A stretch of 42,852 nucleotides of DNA from positions 1-42,852 of the forward strand of contig CAINBI010000067.1 in assembly GCA_903846555.1 (NCBI GenBank). Reading direction: 5' to 3'. Source of the stretch: an uncultured Pseudomonadota bacterium (GTDB lineage Bacteria; Pseudomonadota; Gammaproteobacteria; Burkholderiales; Methylophilaceae). This document shows positions 16,319 to 26,700 of the stretch, in pieces. Both the position numbers and the translations under genes were made by a program. Below the pieces are notes generated by a model. That model made no database searches. It was not told the DNA's origin and saw only the letters and a program-made list of their open reading frames with translations. Position 1 is the stretch's first letter, and each line of letters begins with the position of its first letter.

Positions 16319-18163
16319 ATGAACCGCTATCCAATGTGGAAGAACATCTTCGTTGCCATCATGATTTTGATTGGCTTTGTTTACACCATTCCAAACTTTT
16401 TTGGTGAATCGCCTGCTGTACAAATTACCCCAGCAAAAAGCACCACTAAACTTGATTCGGCACTACTCGGTCAAGTAGAGGCGATATTCAAGCAAGAAAA
16501 AATTCAATACGATGGCGTGTATCTGGATGCACGCGGTGTTAAAGCACGTTTTGATAGCACCGATATACAAATTAAAGCCAAAGATGTGCTTCAGGCAAGC
16601 CTTGGTAGTGATTACACGGTTACACTAAATTTACTTTCACGCTCTCCTAGCTGGTTGCGTAGCTTAGGTGCCAAACCGATGTATTTGGGCTTAGATTTGC
16701 GTGGCGGTGTGCATTTTTTAATGCAAGTGGACATGAAAGCCGCATTGAGCAAGGCAGCAGAACGCTTTGTAGGCGACTTTAGAACGGCATTGCGTAAAGA
16801 GCGCATCTCTTATGTTGGTGTTACGCGTGAAGGCGAAACAGTACAAGTACGCTTCAACAGCGAGGCCGAGTTAGTCAAAGCGCGCAACATTATCAGTAAA
16901 GAGTATCCAAATTTAACTTTGGAAGAATCTACTGTCGGTGAAGAGAAGCTTCTAAAAGCTTCGTTAAGCTTGGTAGAACAAAAACATATTCAAGACTTTG
17001 CCATCAAGCAAAATATTCAAACGTTACATAATCGTATCAATGAGTTGGGTGTTGCTGAACCAATCATCCAGCAACAAGGCGCTGACCGTGTGGTGGTGCA
17101 ATTACCAGGCGTGCAAGATACCGCTAAAGCTAAAGAGATTATCGGCCGTACTGCTACTCTTGAAATTCGCATGGTCGATGAAGAGAAGACTGATTCCGTG
17201 ACACTTGAAAATGCAGCCAAAGGCCAAGCACCTATGGGTGATGAGGTATATAAAGACCGTGAAGGTCGTCCGATTTTAGTGAAAAAGAATGTGGTATTAA
17301 CTGGAGATTACATTACAGATGCAGGACCGGGCGTAGATAATCAATCAGGCCGTTCAACGGTAAATGTTACGCTAGATGGCCGTGGCGCACGTATTTTTCA
17401 ACAAATTACGCGTGAAAACGTGGGCAAACGCATGGCTATTTTGCTAATTGAAAAAGGCAGCACTGAAGTGGTCACAGCCCCTGTGATTAATGGCGAAATC
17501 GGTGGTGGCCGCGTGCAAATTACCGGCATGGCTAATACGCAAGAAGCGACTGACATTTCATTACTACTTCGCGCTGGCGCGCTCGCTGCACCAATGGATA
17601 TTATTGAAGAACGTACCGTTGGCCCAAGCATGGGGCAAGACAATATTAACCGTGGTATGCATTCCACCATATGGGGTTTTGCTGCCATCGCCGTCATGAT
17701 GATGATTTACTACATGGCCTTTGGTGCCGTTTCCGTAGCAGCGCTAGCAATCAACCTATTATTACTGGTAGCGATATTATCAATGCTACAAGCAACACTA
17801 ACCTTACCAGGCTTGGCTGCAATCGCGTTAGCATTGGGAATGGCGATTGATGCAAACGTACTCATCAATGAGCGAATTCGTGAAGAGCTGCGCAATGGCA
17901 ATACGCCACAAGCGAGTATTCATGCGGGTTACGACAGGGCTTGGGACACTATTTTAGACTCAAACGTCACCACGCTGATTGCTGGTTTGGCATTATTTAT
18001 GTTTGGTACAGGGCCGATTAAAGGCTTTGCTGTGGTGCATGTATTAGGCATTTTAACTTCAATGTTTAGTGCAGTTTTAGTTTCGCGCGCCTTTGTAAAC
18101 TTGATTTACGGCTATCGCCGTAAAGTAAACAAGTTATCCATCGGCCAAATATACAAAGCCTAA
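16319..18163 (+). CDS. secD: Protein translocase subunit SecD
   Basis: 614 residues. With SecF it uses the proton gradient to help pull secreted proteins through SecYEG. N-terminal membrane segment, a large periplasmic region (P1) from about 30 to 430 with the signature LGLDLRGGVHFLMQVD, and five C-terminal membrane segments with the GMAIDANVLINERIREEL motif of SecD. Start at ATG 16319 with a weak AGAG ribosome site. 52 bp before secF. Confidence 0.97.
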   Translation: MNRYPMWKNIFVAIMILIGFVYTIPNFFGESPAVQITPAKSTTKLDSALLGQVEAIFKQEKIQYDGVYLDARGVKARFDSTDIQIKAKDVLQASLGSDYTVTLNLLSRSPSWLRSLGAKPMYLGLDLRGGVHFLMQVDMKAALSKAAERFVGDFRTALRKERISYVGVTREGETVQVRFNSEAELVKARNIISKEYPNLTLEESTVGEEKLLKASLSLVEQKHIQDFAIKQNIQTLHNRINELGVAEPIIQQQGADRVVVQLPGVQDTAKAKEIIGRTATLEIRMVDEEKTDSVTLENAAKGQAPMGDEVYKDREGRPILVKKNVVLTGDYITDAGPGVDNQSGRSTVNVTLDGRGARIFQQITRENVGKRMAILLIEKGSTEVVTAPVINGEIGGGRVQITGMANTQEATDISLLLRAGALAAPMDIIEERTVGPSMGQDNINRGMHSTIWGFAAIAVMMMIYYMAFGAVSVAALAINLLLLVAILSMLQATLTLPGLAAIALALGMAIDANVLINERIREELRNGNTPQASIHAGYDRAWDTILDSNVTTLIAGLALFMFGTGPIKGFAVVHVLGILTSMFSAVLVSRAFVNLIYGYRRKVNKLSIGQIYKA

Positions 18164-18215
18164 GTTTCAGCATTTAGTCCAACACACCTTATTTAGAATA
18201 TTTAGAGTACACATC

Positions 18216-19187
18216 ATGGAATTATTTAGAATTAAAAATGATATCCCCTTTATGAGTTACGGTCGCCTGACGACCTCCATCTCATTGATTACATTTATAT
18301 TAGCGATTGTATTTTTAGCCACACGCGGCTTAAATTTTGGCGTAGACTTTACTGGCGGCACCGTCATGGAAGTGAGCTACCCACAAGCGGCAAATCTGGA
18401 AAGTGTGCGTAAAGCAGTAGACAGCATAGGTTTAAAAGAAGCCACTGTACAAAACTTCGGCTCTAGTCACGACGTGCTAATCCGCTTGCCAGTAAAAACA
18501 GGTTTATCTGTTTCACAACTCTCAGAACAAGTTAAAACAGCCTTAGTCACAGCAGATCCTCATGCGGAAATTCGTCGTGTTGAGGCTGTAGGGGCCCAAG
18601 TCGGCGATGAGCTTTATGAAAATGGTGGCTTGGCGCTATTCTTTGTCAGTTTAGGTATTGTGTTATATCTATGGCTACGTTTTGAATGGCGCTTTGCGAT
18701 TGCCGCAATTGTCGCCAACATGCATGATGTGGTGATTATCTTAGGCTTTTTCGCCTTCTTTCAATGGGAGTTCAACTTAACTGTACTTGCAGCTATTTTA
18801 GCGGTACTAGGCTACTCGGTAAATGAGTCTGTTGTGGTCTTTGACCGTGTCCGTGAAAACTTCAGAAAGATGCGTAAAGCCAGCGTTGTGCAAGTCATTG
18901 ACAATGCCATCACTCGAACGATGTCTCGCACAATTATCACCCATACCATGACTCAAACCATGGTTGGCTCAATGTTGTTATTTGGTGGCGAAGTTTTACA
19001 TAACTTTGCGTTAGCACTGACCATCGGTATTTTGTTTGGTATTTATTCATCAGTATTAGTTGCTTGCCCAATCGCCATGTGGCTAGGTGTTAATCGGGCC
19101 AATTTAATTGGTGATGTCGAGAAAAAAGAAAGCAGCAAAAAAGTAGAAGTTGAAGTTGCTGAGCCGCATCCTTCAGATTTCGCATAA
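18216..19187 (+). CDS. secF: Protein translocase subunit SecF
   Basis: 323 residues; partner of SecD. First membrane segment, short periplasmic region starting with the FGVDFTGGTVMEVSY signature, and C-terminal membrane domain with the GYSVNESVVVFDRVREN motif. The C-terminus is a short charged tail (EKKESSKKVEVEVAEP). Confidence 0.97.
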   Translation: MELFRIKNDIPFMSYGRLTTSISLITFILAIVFLATRGLNFGVDFTGGTVMEVSYPQAANLESVRKAVDSIGLKEATVQNFGSSHDVLIRLPVKTGLSVSQLSEQVKTALVTADPHAEIRRVEAVGAQVGDELYENGGLALFFVSLGIVLYLWLRFEWRFAIAAIVANMHDVVIILGFFAFFQWEFNLTVLAAILAVLGYSVNESVVVFDRVRENFRKMRKASVVQVIDNAITRTMSRTIITHTMTQTMVGSMLLFGGEVLHNFALALTIGILFGIYSSVLVACPIAMWLGVNRANLIGDVEKKESSKKVEVEVAEPHPSDFA

Positions 19188-19313
19188 GTAACAAGCTTAC
19201 GTTGTCAACAAAACAACCTACTAAATCAAGTGCGAAAATACAATGCGCACTTGATTTATAGTAGCTCCCACGTATACACTCATCAAACATTTCACCACAT
19301 AAAATAAACCTCA

Positions 19314-20585
19314 TTGGATAATATTCCCATCTATTGGCAGTTAGGCATACTCGCCATATTGTTGCTGTTTTCTGCATTTTTCTCTATGGCAGAAACAAGC
19401 CTCATGTCGCTCAACCGTTATCGGATGAAGCACTTGGCTAAGCAAGGTCACCGTGGCGCTAGGCTAGCCAATATTCTATTAGCCAAAACGGACAAGCTAC
19501 TAGGTGTTATTCTGCTTGGAAATACTCTTTGCATCGTCGGCGCATCCGCTTTGGAAGTATTTATTAGCGAATACTTTTTTGGTGAAGGCAAATATGTGTT
19601 GATGATAGGTTCGCTAGCGGTTACCTTTGCCATCTTGGTGTTTAGTGAAATTTCACCCAAAGTAATTGCCGCCGCTTACCCTGAAAAATTAGGTTTTGCT
19701 TGTAGCTACCTGCTCTATCCGTTGCTGTGGCTATTTAACCCTATCGTCTCTTTTGTTAATCTTTTTGTTAAAGGCTTTGTGCGACTACTAGGCCTTAAAG
19801 TGAATTTTGAAGAAATTTTACACGCGGTTACCACCGAAGAGTTACGCAGCATTGTGACTGATGCAGGGCATTTCATCCCTAAAAAACACCGCTCAATTTT
19901 GCTGAATTTATTTGATCTAGAAACCATTACAGTTGATGACGTAATGACCGCACACACCTTAGTTGAAACCGTAGATCTTGATGCGCCTCTGGACGATATA
20001 TTGCAGCAGATTTCTAATAGCCACCATACACGCCTACCAGTACGACAAGGTGACAATGAAGAAATTATTGGTATATTGCACCTAAGAAAAGTAATGTCGC
20101 TACTACGCTCTCACCATGAAAGCAACGGTGTTGATAAAGATACGCTGCGCGAAGTAATTGCAGAGCCTTACTTCATTCCATCTGGCACGCCGCTATATAC
20201 CCAAATACAGCAGTTTCAAGAACACCAGCAACGCGTCGCTTTAGTGGTTGATGAATATGGAGAATTTAAGGGCTTAGTAACCTTAGAAGATATTCTAGAA
20301 GAAGTTATTGGCGACTTCACCACGCAATCGCCTTCACGCCTAGGCAGTTATCGCAAAGATGCCGATGGTAGCTGGCTGGTAGACGGCAGTAGCCCCTTGC
20401 GCGATCTGAATAAAAAGTTAAGTTTAAACTTCCCGATTGATGGTCCTCGCACGCTTAATGGCTTAATTATCGAGCATTTTCAAGACATTCCAGAACCCAA
20501 TACCAGTTTTAAAATTGGCACACACGTACTGGAAATTATGCAAACACAAGATCGCATCGTGAAAAGCGTTAAAATATTCCCATAA
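19314..20585 (+). CDS. CNNM/CorC-HlyC family membrane protein (DUF21-CBS-CorC)
   Basis: 423 residues. An N-terminal DUF21/CNNM membrane domain (1-190; AFFSMAETSLMSLNRYRMKHL), two CBS domains (about 205-330; DVMTAHTLVETVD and the second ending LVTLEDILEEVIGDF), and a C-terminal CorC_HlyC domain (about 345-423). The family is linked to Mg2+/Co2+ transport, though the direction and ligand for this branch are not settled. Start is a TTG at 19314 with no Shine-Dalgarno; I accept it because the family normally begins MDxIP, as here. Confidence 0.88.
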   Translation: MDNIPIYWQLGILAILLLFSAFFSMAETSLMSLNRYRMKHLAKQGHRGARLANILLAKTDKLLGVILLGNTLCIVGASALEVFISEYFFGEGKYVLMIGSLAVTFAILVFSEISPKVIAAAYPEKLGFACSYLLYPLLWLFNPIVSFVNLFVKGFVRLLGLKVNFEEILHAVTTEELRSIVTDAGHFIPKKHRSILLNLFDLETITVDDVMTAHTLVETVDLDAPLDDILQQISNSHHTRLPVRQGDNEEIIGILHLRKVMSLLRSHHESNGVDKDTLREVIAEPYFIPSGTPLYTQIQQFQEHQQRVALVVDEYGEFKGLVTLEDILEEVIGDFTTQSPSRLGSYRKDADGSWLVDGSSPLRDLNKKLSLNFPIDGPRTLNGLIIEHFQDIPEPNTSFKIGTHVLEIMQTQDRIVKSVKIFP

Positions 20586-20701
20586 GTTTGCAGTTCTTTC
20601 ACATCGTTATTCCGCGCAATGAAATTTAATTGATCATTTAAGATGACCCTATTCACATTAAGCTTGAAATTTTTATAGTTTGGCTCAAAATAGATTCCGA
20701 T

Positions 20702-21013
20702 ATGGCTAACCAACCCTTTGATAGCAACACCGCACTGAAACCTGAAGTTGCAAAACCAAAATTGCCCCCCATGTTCAAGGTGTTGCTATTAAATGACGAT
20801 TACACACCTATGGAATTCGTGGTTGAGTGTATTGAACGATTTTTTAACAAAAATCGCGAACAAGCCACGCAAATTATGCTCAAAGTGCATACAGAGGGCG
20901 TAGGAGTATGTGGTGTTTATCCGCAAGATATTGCAGAAACTAAAATGAATCAAGTACTTAATTATGCAAAAGAGCTACAACATCCTTTGCAATGCGTAAC
21001 TGAGCCCGCTTAG
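20702..21013 (+). CDS. clpS: ClpS adaptor of the ClpAP protease (N-end rule)
   Basis: 103 residues. Binds N-degron substrates and delivers them to ClpA. The ClpS core is complete: [19 protein letters not shown] (Asn-Asp-Asp pocket) and [21 protein letters not shown] with the conserved His. 60 bp upstream of clpA, as usual. Confidence 0.96.
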   Translation: MANQPFDSNTALKPEVAKPKLPPMFKVLLLNDDYTPMEFVVECIERFFNKNREQATQIMLKVHTEGVGVCGVYPQDIAETKMNQVLNYAKELQHPLQCVTEPA

Positions 21014-21073
21014 AGATGACTCAATCACAGAAATAATATGGCTCGAAATAATATTGAATGTAGGGTTTAAAAA

Positions 21074-23350
21074 ATGATTGCTCAAGAATTAGAAGTTAGT
21101 CTTCACATGGCATTTATGGATGCTAGGCAAAAACGTCACGAACTCATTACCGTTGAGCATTTGCTACTAGCCATGATAGACAACCCTACTGCGGCTGAAG
21201 TGCTACGTGCCTGTGGCATTAAACTGGAGGTTTTACGTACCGAGCTAAATCAATACATTGAAGAGCATACGCCGACCGTAATTGGTCAAGATGACGTTGA
21301 TACGCAACCTACGCTTGGTTTTCAACGTGTGATTCAGCGTGCCATGTTGCATGTGCAGTCTTCAGGTAAAAAAGAAGTCACTGGTGCTAATGTGCTGGTA
21401 GCCATCTTTGGTGAAAAAGATTCACACGCGGTTTTTTTCTTACATCAACAAGGTGTTACGCGTTTAGATGTAGTTAACTTCATCTCTCACGGCGTTTCAA
21501 AAATTGGTGAAATAGCAAAACCAGAAGGTGTAGAACACGAGGCTGATGTTGAAGCTACGCCAAATGGCGCACTTGAAAATTACACACTCAACTTAAACGT
21601 ACAAGTGCTGGCTGGCAAAATCGACCCGTTGATTGGTCGTGGGCCAGAGCTGGAGCGTGTTGTACAAACACTTTGCCGTCGCCGTAAAAACAACCCTTTA
21701 TTAGTTGGTGAGGCTGGTGTAGGTAAAACGGCGATTGCTGAAGGTTTAGCACGCCGTATTGTCGAAAAAGAAATTCCTGATGTATTAGCTAATGCTGTTG
21801 TGTATTCGCTAGATATGGGTGCATTGCTGGCTGGTACTAAATACCGGGGTGATTTTGAGCAACGCTTAAAAGCAGTGATGAAGCAACTGGCTGAAAATCC
21901 CTATGCGATATTGTTTATCGATGAGATTCATACTTTGATTGGTGCTGGCTCGGCCAGTGGCGGTACTTTGGATGCCAGCAACTTACTAAAACCAGCGCTG
22001 TCAAACGGCTCGCTAAAATGCATAGGTGCAACGACTTATCAGGAATACCGTGGTGTTTTTGAAAAAGACCATGCGCTAGCACGCCGCTTCCAAAAGATTG
22101 ATGTAGCAGAACCTACGGTTGCCGAAACAATTGAAATTTTAAAAGGTCTGAAATCTCGCTTTGAAGCACATCACAGTGTTAAATATACTGCTGCTGCTTT
22201 AAGCACAGCAGCCGAGTTATCGGCTAAATATATCAATGACCGTCACTTGCCTGACAAGGCGATTGATGTGATTGATGAAGCTGGTGCTGCACAACGTATC
22301 CTGCCAAAATCAAAACAGAAAAAAACCATCGGAAACAAAGAGATTGAGGACATCATCGCAAAAATCGCGCGTATTCCGCCAAAAAACATCTCTAGCGATG
22401 ACAGAAGTGCACTTAGAACATTAGAGCGTGATTTAAAAGCGGTTGTATTCGGTCAGGATAAAGCGATTGAAACGCTAGCATCTGCCGTAAAAATGGCGCG
22501 TAGCGGCTTGGGGCAAGGTAACAAGCCCATCGGCAGCTTCTTATTTAGCGGGCCGACTGGCGTAGGAAAAACTGAAGTTGCCAAGCAATTGGCCTACATT
22601 ATGGGCATAGAACTCATTCGCTTCGACATGAGTGAATATATGGAGCGACATGCTGTGTCACGCTTGATTGGCGCGCCTCCAGGCTACGTAGGCTTTGAAC
22701 AAGGCGGCATGATGACAGAGGCTATCACCAAACATCCATACTGCGTATTATTATTGGATGAAATTGAAAAAGCGCATCCTGATATTTTCAACATTTTGCT
22801 ACAGGTTATGGATCACGGCACGCTTACCGACAATAATGGTCGTAAAGCGGACTTTAGAAATGTGACCATTATTATGACGACCAATGCAGGGGCGGAGAAC
22901 TTATCTAAATCAAACATCGGCTTTACTAATAGCAAGCAAGCCGGTGATGAGCAAGCGGATATCAAGCGCTTATTCTCGCCAGAGTTCCGTAATCGTTTAG
23001 ATGCGACGGTATCGTTTGCTTCACTATCGCAAGACGTGATTATTCGCGTGGTTGATAAGTTCTTAATTCAACTTGAAGATCAGTTGCACGACAAAAAAGT
23101 GGAAGTAACCTTTAGTGACGCGCTTAAAGCTTACTTGGGTAAAAAAGGCTTCGACCCATTGATGGGCGCTCGTCCGATGGCACGCTTGATTCAAGATACT
23201 ATCCGTAAAGCGCTGGCAGATGAGTTATTGTTTGGCAGGCTTGCTCACGGTGGTAGCGTGCATGTGGACGTGGATGATAAAGACGAAGTTCAGCTAATTT
23301 TCTCAGATGACACGCAATCAACAACAGGTGCGCTAGCTACTGTAGATTAA
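21074..23350 (+). CDS. clpA: ATP-dependent Clp protease ATP-binding subunit ClpA
   Basis: 758 residues, the standard ClpA length. N-terminal ClpS-binding domain (1-145), AAA+ module D1 with Walker A GEAGVGKT near 212 and Walker B FIDEIHTL, and D2 with Walker A GPTGVGKT near 493 and Walker B LLDEIEKAH. The tripeptide IGF (about 615) is the ClpP-docking loop. Unfolds proteins for ClpP. TAGGGT precedes the ATG. clpP is not in the window. Confidence 0.97.
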   Translation: MIAQELEVSLHMAFMDARQKRHELITVEHLLLAMIDNPTAAEVLRACGIKLEVLRTELNQYIEEHTPTVIGQDDVDTQPTLGFQRVIQRAMLHVQSSGKKEVTGANVLVAIFGEKDSHAVFFLHQQGVTRLDVVNFISHGVSKIGEIAKPEGVEHEADVEATPNGALENYTLNLNVQVLAGKIDPLIGRGPELERVVQTLCRRRKNNPLLVGEAGVGKTAIAEGLARRIVEKEIPDVLANAVVYSLDMGALLAGTKYRGDFEQRLKAVMKQLAENPYAILFIDEIHTLIGAGSASGGTLDASNLLKPALSNGSLKCIGATTYQEYRGVFEKDHALARRFQKIDVAEPTVAETIEILKGLKSRFEAHHSVKYTAAALSTAAELSAKYINDRHLPDKAIDVIDEAGAAQRILPKSKQKKTIGNKEIEDIIAKIARIPPKNISSDDRSALRTLERDLKAVVFGQDKAIETLASAVKMARSGLGQGNKPIGSFLFSGPTGVGKTEVAKQLAYIMGIELIRFDMSEYMERHAVSRLIGAPPGYVGFEQGGMMTEAITKHPYCVLLLDEIEKAHPDIFNILLQVMDHGTLTDNNGRKADFRNVTIIMTTNAGAENLSKSNIGFTNSKQAGDEQADIKRLFSPEFRNRLDATVSFASLSQDVIIRVVDKFLIQLEDQLHDKKVEVTFSDALKAYLGKKGFDPLMGARPMARLIQDTIRKALADELLFGRLAHGGSVHVDVDDKDEVQLIFSDDTQSTTGALATVD

Positions 23351-23386
23351 GGCTTAATGTAAGCTCTGCGGATTCAAAAACCTATT

Positions 23387-23416
23387 AAAACAGCCAACTT
23401 TAAGTTGGCTGTTTTT
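23387..23416 (+). terminator. Rho-independent terminator of clpSA
   Basis: AAAACAGCCAACTT, one T, AAGTTGGCTGTTTTT. The 14-bp arms with a T run form a strong terminator. It also covers the stop codon of the GST remnant on the opposite strand and can serve the convergent pyrD transcript. Confidence 0.9.
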
Positions 23417-23585
23417 GCATGATGCCGATAAACAAATTGGATGCCACCAGCTTGTTTAGCCAAGCGCTTACTTTAGTATATGGTGCGACCTCAAACCAAG
23501 CTGGATCAACTGCTGAAAACTGCTGGATAAACGGAAAAATGGCGATGTCAGCTAAACTAATCGGTAACGCCATTAATGCTACAAA
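23400..23585 (-). pseudogene. C-terminal remnant of a glutathione S-transferase-like gene
   Basis: Directly after the pyrD TAG, and in the same frame, the minus strand reads FVALMALPISLADIAIFPF, then IQQFSAVDPAWFEVAPY, then TKVSAWLNKLVASNLFIGIM, and stops at TAA 23402-23400. The (S/A)LADIAIFPF..QF..VDP.WF pattern is the C-terminal helical domain of GSTs. The N-terminal thioredoxin-like domain is absent, no ribosome site is seen, and the piece is about 60 codons. I interpret it as a decayed gene truncated at its junction with pyrD. Confidence 0.75.
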
Positions 23586-24602
23586 CTAGCCTAAAGTTCG
23601 ACAAATATCATGTACTAATTTTGGCCCTTTATAAATCAAGCCGCTGTACACCTGCACCAAGTCTGCCCCTGCTGCCATTTTCTCAACAGCATCTGCTCCG
23701 CATAAAATGCCACCAACGCCAATAATCGGCAATGCGCCTTGCAACCTTTGTGAGAGTTGCTGAATCACCAAAGTAGATTTTTGACGCACTGGTGCGCCAG
23801 ATAATCCCCCAGCTTCATTTGCATTTTTCATGCCCTGCACCATCTGGCGAGATAGCGTAGTATTTGTTGCAATCACACCATCAATCTTGTGTTCAACCAG
23901 CAAGTCAGCAATTTCATTGACTTGCTCATGCTCAAGATCGGGGGCAATTTTCAGGGTGATAGGCACGTAACGTCCATGCTGATCTGCCAGCTTTGTTTGC
24001 GCTGATTTAAGCATAGATAACAACGCTGAAAGAGCTTCTTTTTCTTGTAGCGCGCGTAGATTCTTGGTATTAGGCGACGAAATATTCACCGTAATATAAC
24101 TGGCATGCGCATAGACTTTTTGCATGCAGATCAAATAGTCATCCACTGCATTTTCCATAGGCGTATCGAAATTTTTACCGATATTAATGCCCAGCACACC
24201 TTTATATTTGGCTGCTGCTACATTTTCAATCAGCTTATCTACACCAAGATTATTAAAACCAAAGCGATTCACCACACCCTGCGCCTCTATCACTCTGAAC
24301 AAACGTGGTTTAGGGTTGCCTCGCTGAGGGCGTGGCGTAACAGTGCCTACTTCAATAAAACCAAAGCCCAGTGCGGCCATACCATCGATAACCGCGCCAT
24401 TCTTATCTAATCCAGCAGCCAAACCTACGGGGTTAGGGAAGTGGATACCCATCACTTGCCTGGTCTGGCAAACAGGCGGCGTGGGATAAAGTGCCAAAGC
24501 CCCCAAATGCTCAGCAAACTTGAGACTGTTAAGCGTTATATCATGAGCTGCTTCAGCATCAAACTGAAACAGTAGCGGTTTTGCAAGTGCGTAAATGTCC
24601 AT
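23586..24602 (-). CDS. pyrD: Dihydroorotate dehydrogenase, quinone-dependent (class 2)
   Basis: 338 residues. Oxidises dihydroorotate to orotate at the inner membrane, passing electrons to quinone. An N-terminal amphipathic helix ([20 protein letters not shown]) marks class 2. The FMN-binding regions ([35 protein letters not shown]) and the catalytic serine segment [11 protein letters not shown] are complete. Convergent with clpA. Confidence 0.97.
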   Translation of the reverse strand: MDIYALAKPLLFQFDAEAAHDITLNSLKFAEHLGALALYPTPPVCQTRQVMGIHFPNPVGLAAGLDKNGAVIDGMAALGFGFIEVGTVTPRPQRGNPKPRLFRVIEAQGVVNRFGFNNLGVDKLIENVAAAKYKGVLGINIGKNFDTPMENAVDDYLICMQKVYAHASYITVNISSPNTKNLRALQEKEALSALLSMLKSAQTKLADQHGRYVPITLKIAPDLEHEQVNEIADLLVEHKIDGVIATNTTLSRQMVQGMKNANEAGGLSGAPVRQKSTLVIQQLSQRLQGALPIIGVGGILCGADAVEKMAAGADLVQVYSGLIYKGPKLVHDICRTLG

Positions 24603-24795
24603 AATTGGATTTTACTTGAATATCAGCCGCATCCAAAATTAGCTTTGTTAAAATCATGCCCAGTGATCTTGAGTCTTACATTCTTAAGACTTACAATCGC
24701 AACACTCACCTTACCTAAACCAATATCACGGATTATTTTTATTTCAAGTCTCTACGCCGAAACATATTGCACGCCAACTCTGATAAAATCGCATC

Positions 24796-25413
24796 ATGTT
24801 TACTGGCATTATTCAGACCATAGGTCAAATTGAACAAGCAGCGGCTATTGGCCAAGACCTAAGGCTTAACATCAGCTGTACGGAACTAGATATGCGCGAC
24901 GTCAAGGTTGGTGACAGCATTGCAGTGAATGGCGTTTGTCTAACGGCAATTTCGTGTGATGATACGCATTTTTCCGCACATGTTTCTAAAGAAACATTGT
25001 CGGTCACGGTTGGTTTAAGTGGTCGGCATGCGGTGAATTTAGAAAAGGCATTACGGCTGAGCGACAGATTAGGTGGCCATCTGGTGAGCGGCCATGTCGA
25101 TGGCGTAGGCGAAGTAGTCCTTTTTGAACAAATAGGCGATTGCTGGAAGCTGGATATTCGTGCACCGCACGCGATTTCAAAATATATTGCAGTCAAAGGT
25201 TCGATTTGTGTAAACGGTGTCAGCCTGACTGTAAATACCGTGCTTGTTGATGCTTTTAGCATGAATCTGATTCCACATACGCTAGAAAATACGACCCTGC
25301 AATTTTTAAAGATTGGTAGCCAAGTAAACCTAGAAGTAGACCAAATCGCCCGTTATGTGGAGCGCATGGCTGAATGGGCTTCTGATAACCAACCGAATAA
25401 ATCCCCTGCATGA
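24796..25413 (+). CDS. ribE: Riboflavin synthase alpha chain
   Basis: 205 residues. Converts two 6,7-dimethyl-8-ribityllumazine molecules to riboflavin. The two tandem lumazine-binding repeats are visible: [12 protein letters not shown] with [11 protein letters not shown], then [15 protein letters not shown] with [11 protein letters not shown]. Named ribE in most proteobacteria (ribC in E. coli). Its TGA overlaps the next ATG (ATGA). Confidence 0.95.
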   Translation: MFTGIIQTIGQIEQAAAIGQDLRLNISCTELDMRDVKVGDSIAVNGVCLTAISCDDTHFSAHVSKETLSVTVGLSGRHAVNLEKALRLSDRLGGHLVSGHVDGVGEVVLFEQIGDCWKLDIRAPHAISKYIAVKGSICVNGVSLTVNTVLVDAFSMNLIPHTLENTTLQFLKIGSQVNLEVDQIARYVERMAEWASDNQPNKSPA

Positions 25414-26549
25414 TTGGCAATATAATGAACAACAGCACCAGCAACGAAAGTATTAAAATTAGTACGGCTTTAGAGATTATTGAAGAAATAAAACTCGGCC
25501 GGATGGTGGTATTAGTTGACGATGAAAATCGCGAAAATGAAGGTGATTTAGTTCTGGCTGCCGAATTCGCCACCGCTGAACATATTAACTTTATGGCTAA
25601 ATATGGCCGTGGACTGATCTGTTTAACCTTAACTGAGGCACATTGCCATCAGCTTAATCTGACCAAAATGGTACAAAAAAACGGTGCGCGCATGGGCACC
25701 AATTTCACGGTTTCTATTGAGGCGGCTGAAGGCGTCACTACCGGAATTTCTGCGGCAGACCGGGCGCGCACAGTGCAAGCGGCTGTGGCAAAAAATGCCA
25801 AGCCTGAGGATATTGTCAGCCCTGGCCATATATTCCCACTGGCAGCGATGGATGGTGGCGTGCTGGTGCGGGCAGGCCATACCGAAGCGGGCTGTGACTT
25901 AGCTTATTTAGCTGGTTGCCAGCCGTCTAGCGTAATCTGCGAAATTTTAAAAGATGACGGCAACATGGCGCGTCTGCCAGATTTAATGTTATTTGCTACC
26001 GAACATCAACTTAAAATTGGCACGATTGCAGATTTAATACAGTATCGTGCCCAAACAGAAAGTTTGGTTGAACGTGCCGCCGAACGGATGATTCAAACAC
26101 CATATGGCGAAATGAAGCTGATTGCTTATCACGATAAAATTGCCAGAGAAACACATTTAGCTTTAATCAAAGGTACGCCAAAGCCTGAGCAAGAAGTTTT
26201 GGTGCGTGTGCATGAACCGCTATCAATATTTGATTTGTTAGACAGCACCAGCTGCTCGCATAGCTGGAATACCCTAGAGGCGATGAAAGTGATTGCTAAT
26301 GCTGAAGTTGGGGTGATGGTATTATTGCATCAGCAAGAAACTGGCGATATGATTGTTGAGCGCATTAAAGGTGCTGATGAACCGATCCGCATTAACCAAG
26401 AGCTCCGTACTTACGGCATAGGTTCGCAAATATTACTTGATTGCGGCGTAGGTAAAATGATGCTAATGGCGACACCGCGAAAAATGCCTAGCATGGCCGG
26501 CTTTGGTTTAGAAGTCACTGGCTATTTAGAAGCCGCTAAACATAGCTAA
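25410..26549 (+). CDS. ribBA: RibBX: dihydroxybutanone-phosphate synthase with degenerate GTP cyclohydrolase II-like domain
   Basis: 379 residues. The N-terminal half (about 1-215) is an intact RibB domain ([29 protein letters not shown]) making the four-carbon riboflavin precursor from ribulose 5-phosphate. The C-terminal half resembles GTP cyclohydrolase II ([27 protein letters not shown]) but the zinc-binding region, normally a GD.f.S.RCDCG segment, is replaced by [15 protein letters not shown] without the cysteine triad. It should therefore lack cyclohydrolase activity, as known for RibBX proteins. A true RibA must be elsewhere. Either ATG 25410 (overlapping ribE) or 25425 could be the start. 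Confidence 0.85.
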   Translation: MIGNIMNNSTSNESIKISTALEIIEEIKLGRMVVLVDDENRENEGDLVLAAEFATAEHINFMAKYGRGLICLTLTEAHCHQLNLTKMVQKNGARMGTNFTVSIEAAEGVTTGISAADRARTVQAAVAKNAKPEDIVSPGHIFPLAAMDGGVLVRAGHTEAGCDLAYLAGCQPSSVICEILKDDGNMARLPDLMLFATEHQLKIGTIADLIQYRAQTESLVERAAERMIQTPYGEMKLIAYHDKIARETHLALIKGTPKPEQEVLVRVHEPLSIFDLLDSTSCSHSWNTLEAMKVIANAEVGVMVLLHQQETGDMIVERIKGADEPIRINQELRTYGIGSQILLDCGVGKMMLMATPRKMPSMAGFGLEVTGYLEAAKHS

Positions 26550-26557
26550 AAACGTTA

Positions 26558-26610
26558 AAAATAGATGCCCTGCGAGCCAATAGGGACGGGGCTCAGAGAG
26601 CATCTATTTT
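26558..26610 (+). terminator. Long hairpin between ribBX and yqgE
   Basis: AAAATAGATGC (26558-26568) pairs perfectly with GCATCTATTTT (26600-26610). A smaller inner stem GAGCC/GGCTC (26574-26578/26590-26594) tops it. The T run within the right arm fits a terminator for the rib transcript, yet the large two-part loop is unusual for one. Confidence 0.6.
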
Positions 26611-26700
26611 GATAGCATTAGTGCGTTTCTGGCATTTACTTTAGAATCAATCACGCATGACTAGTGTCAACAGATAATTATATAGGGTGAAATAATCACA

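Noticed and set aside
24603-24795. FMN riboswitch upstream of ribE
   Set aside because: The conserved RFN segments were not found in these 193 bp.
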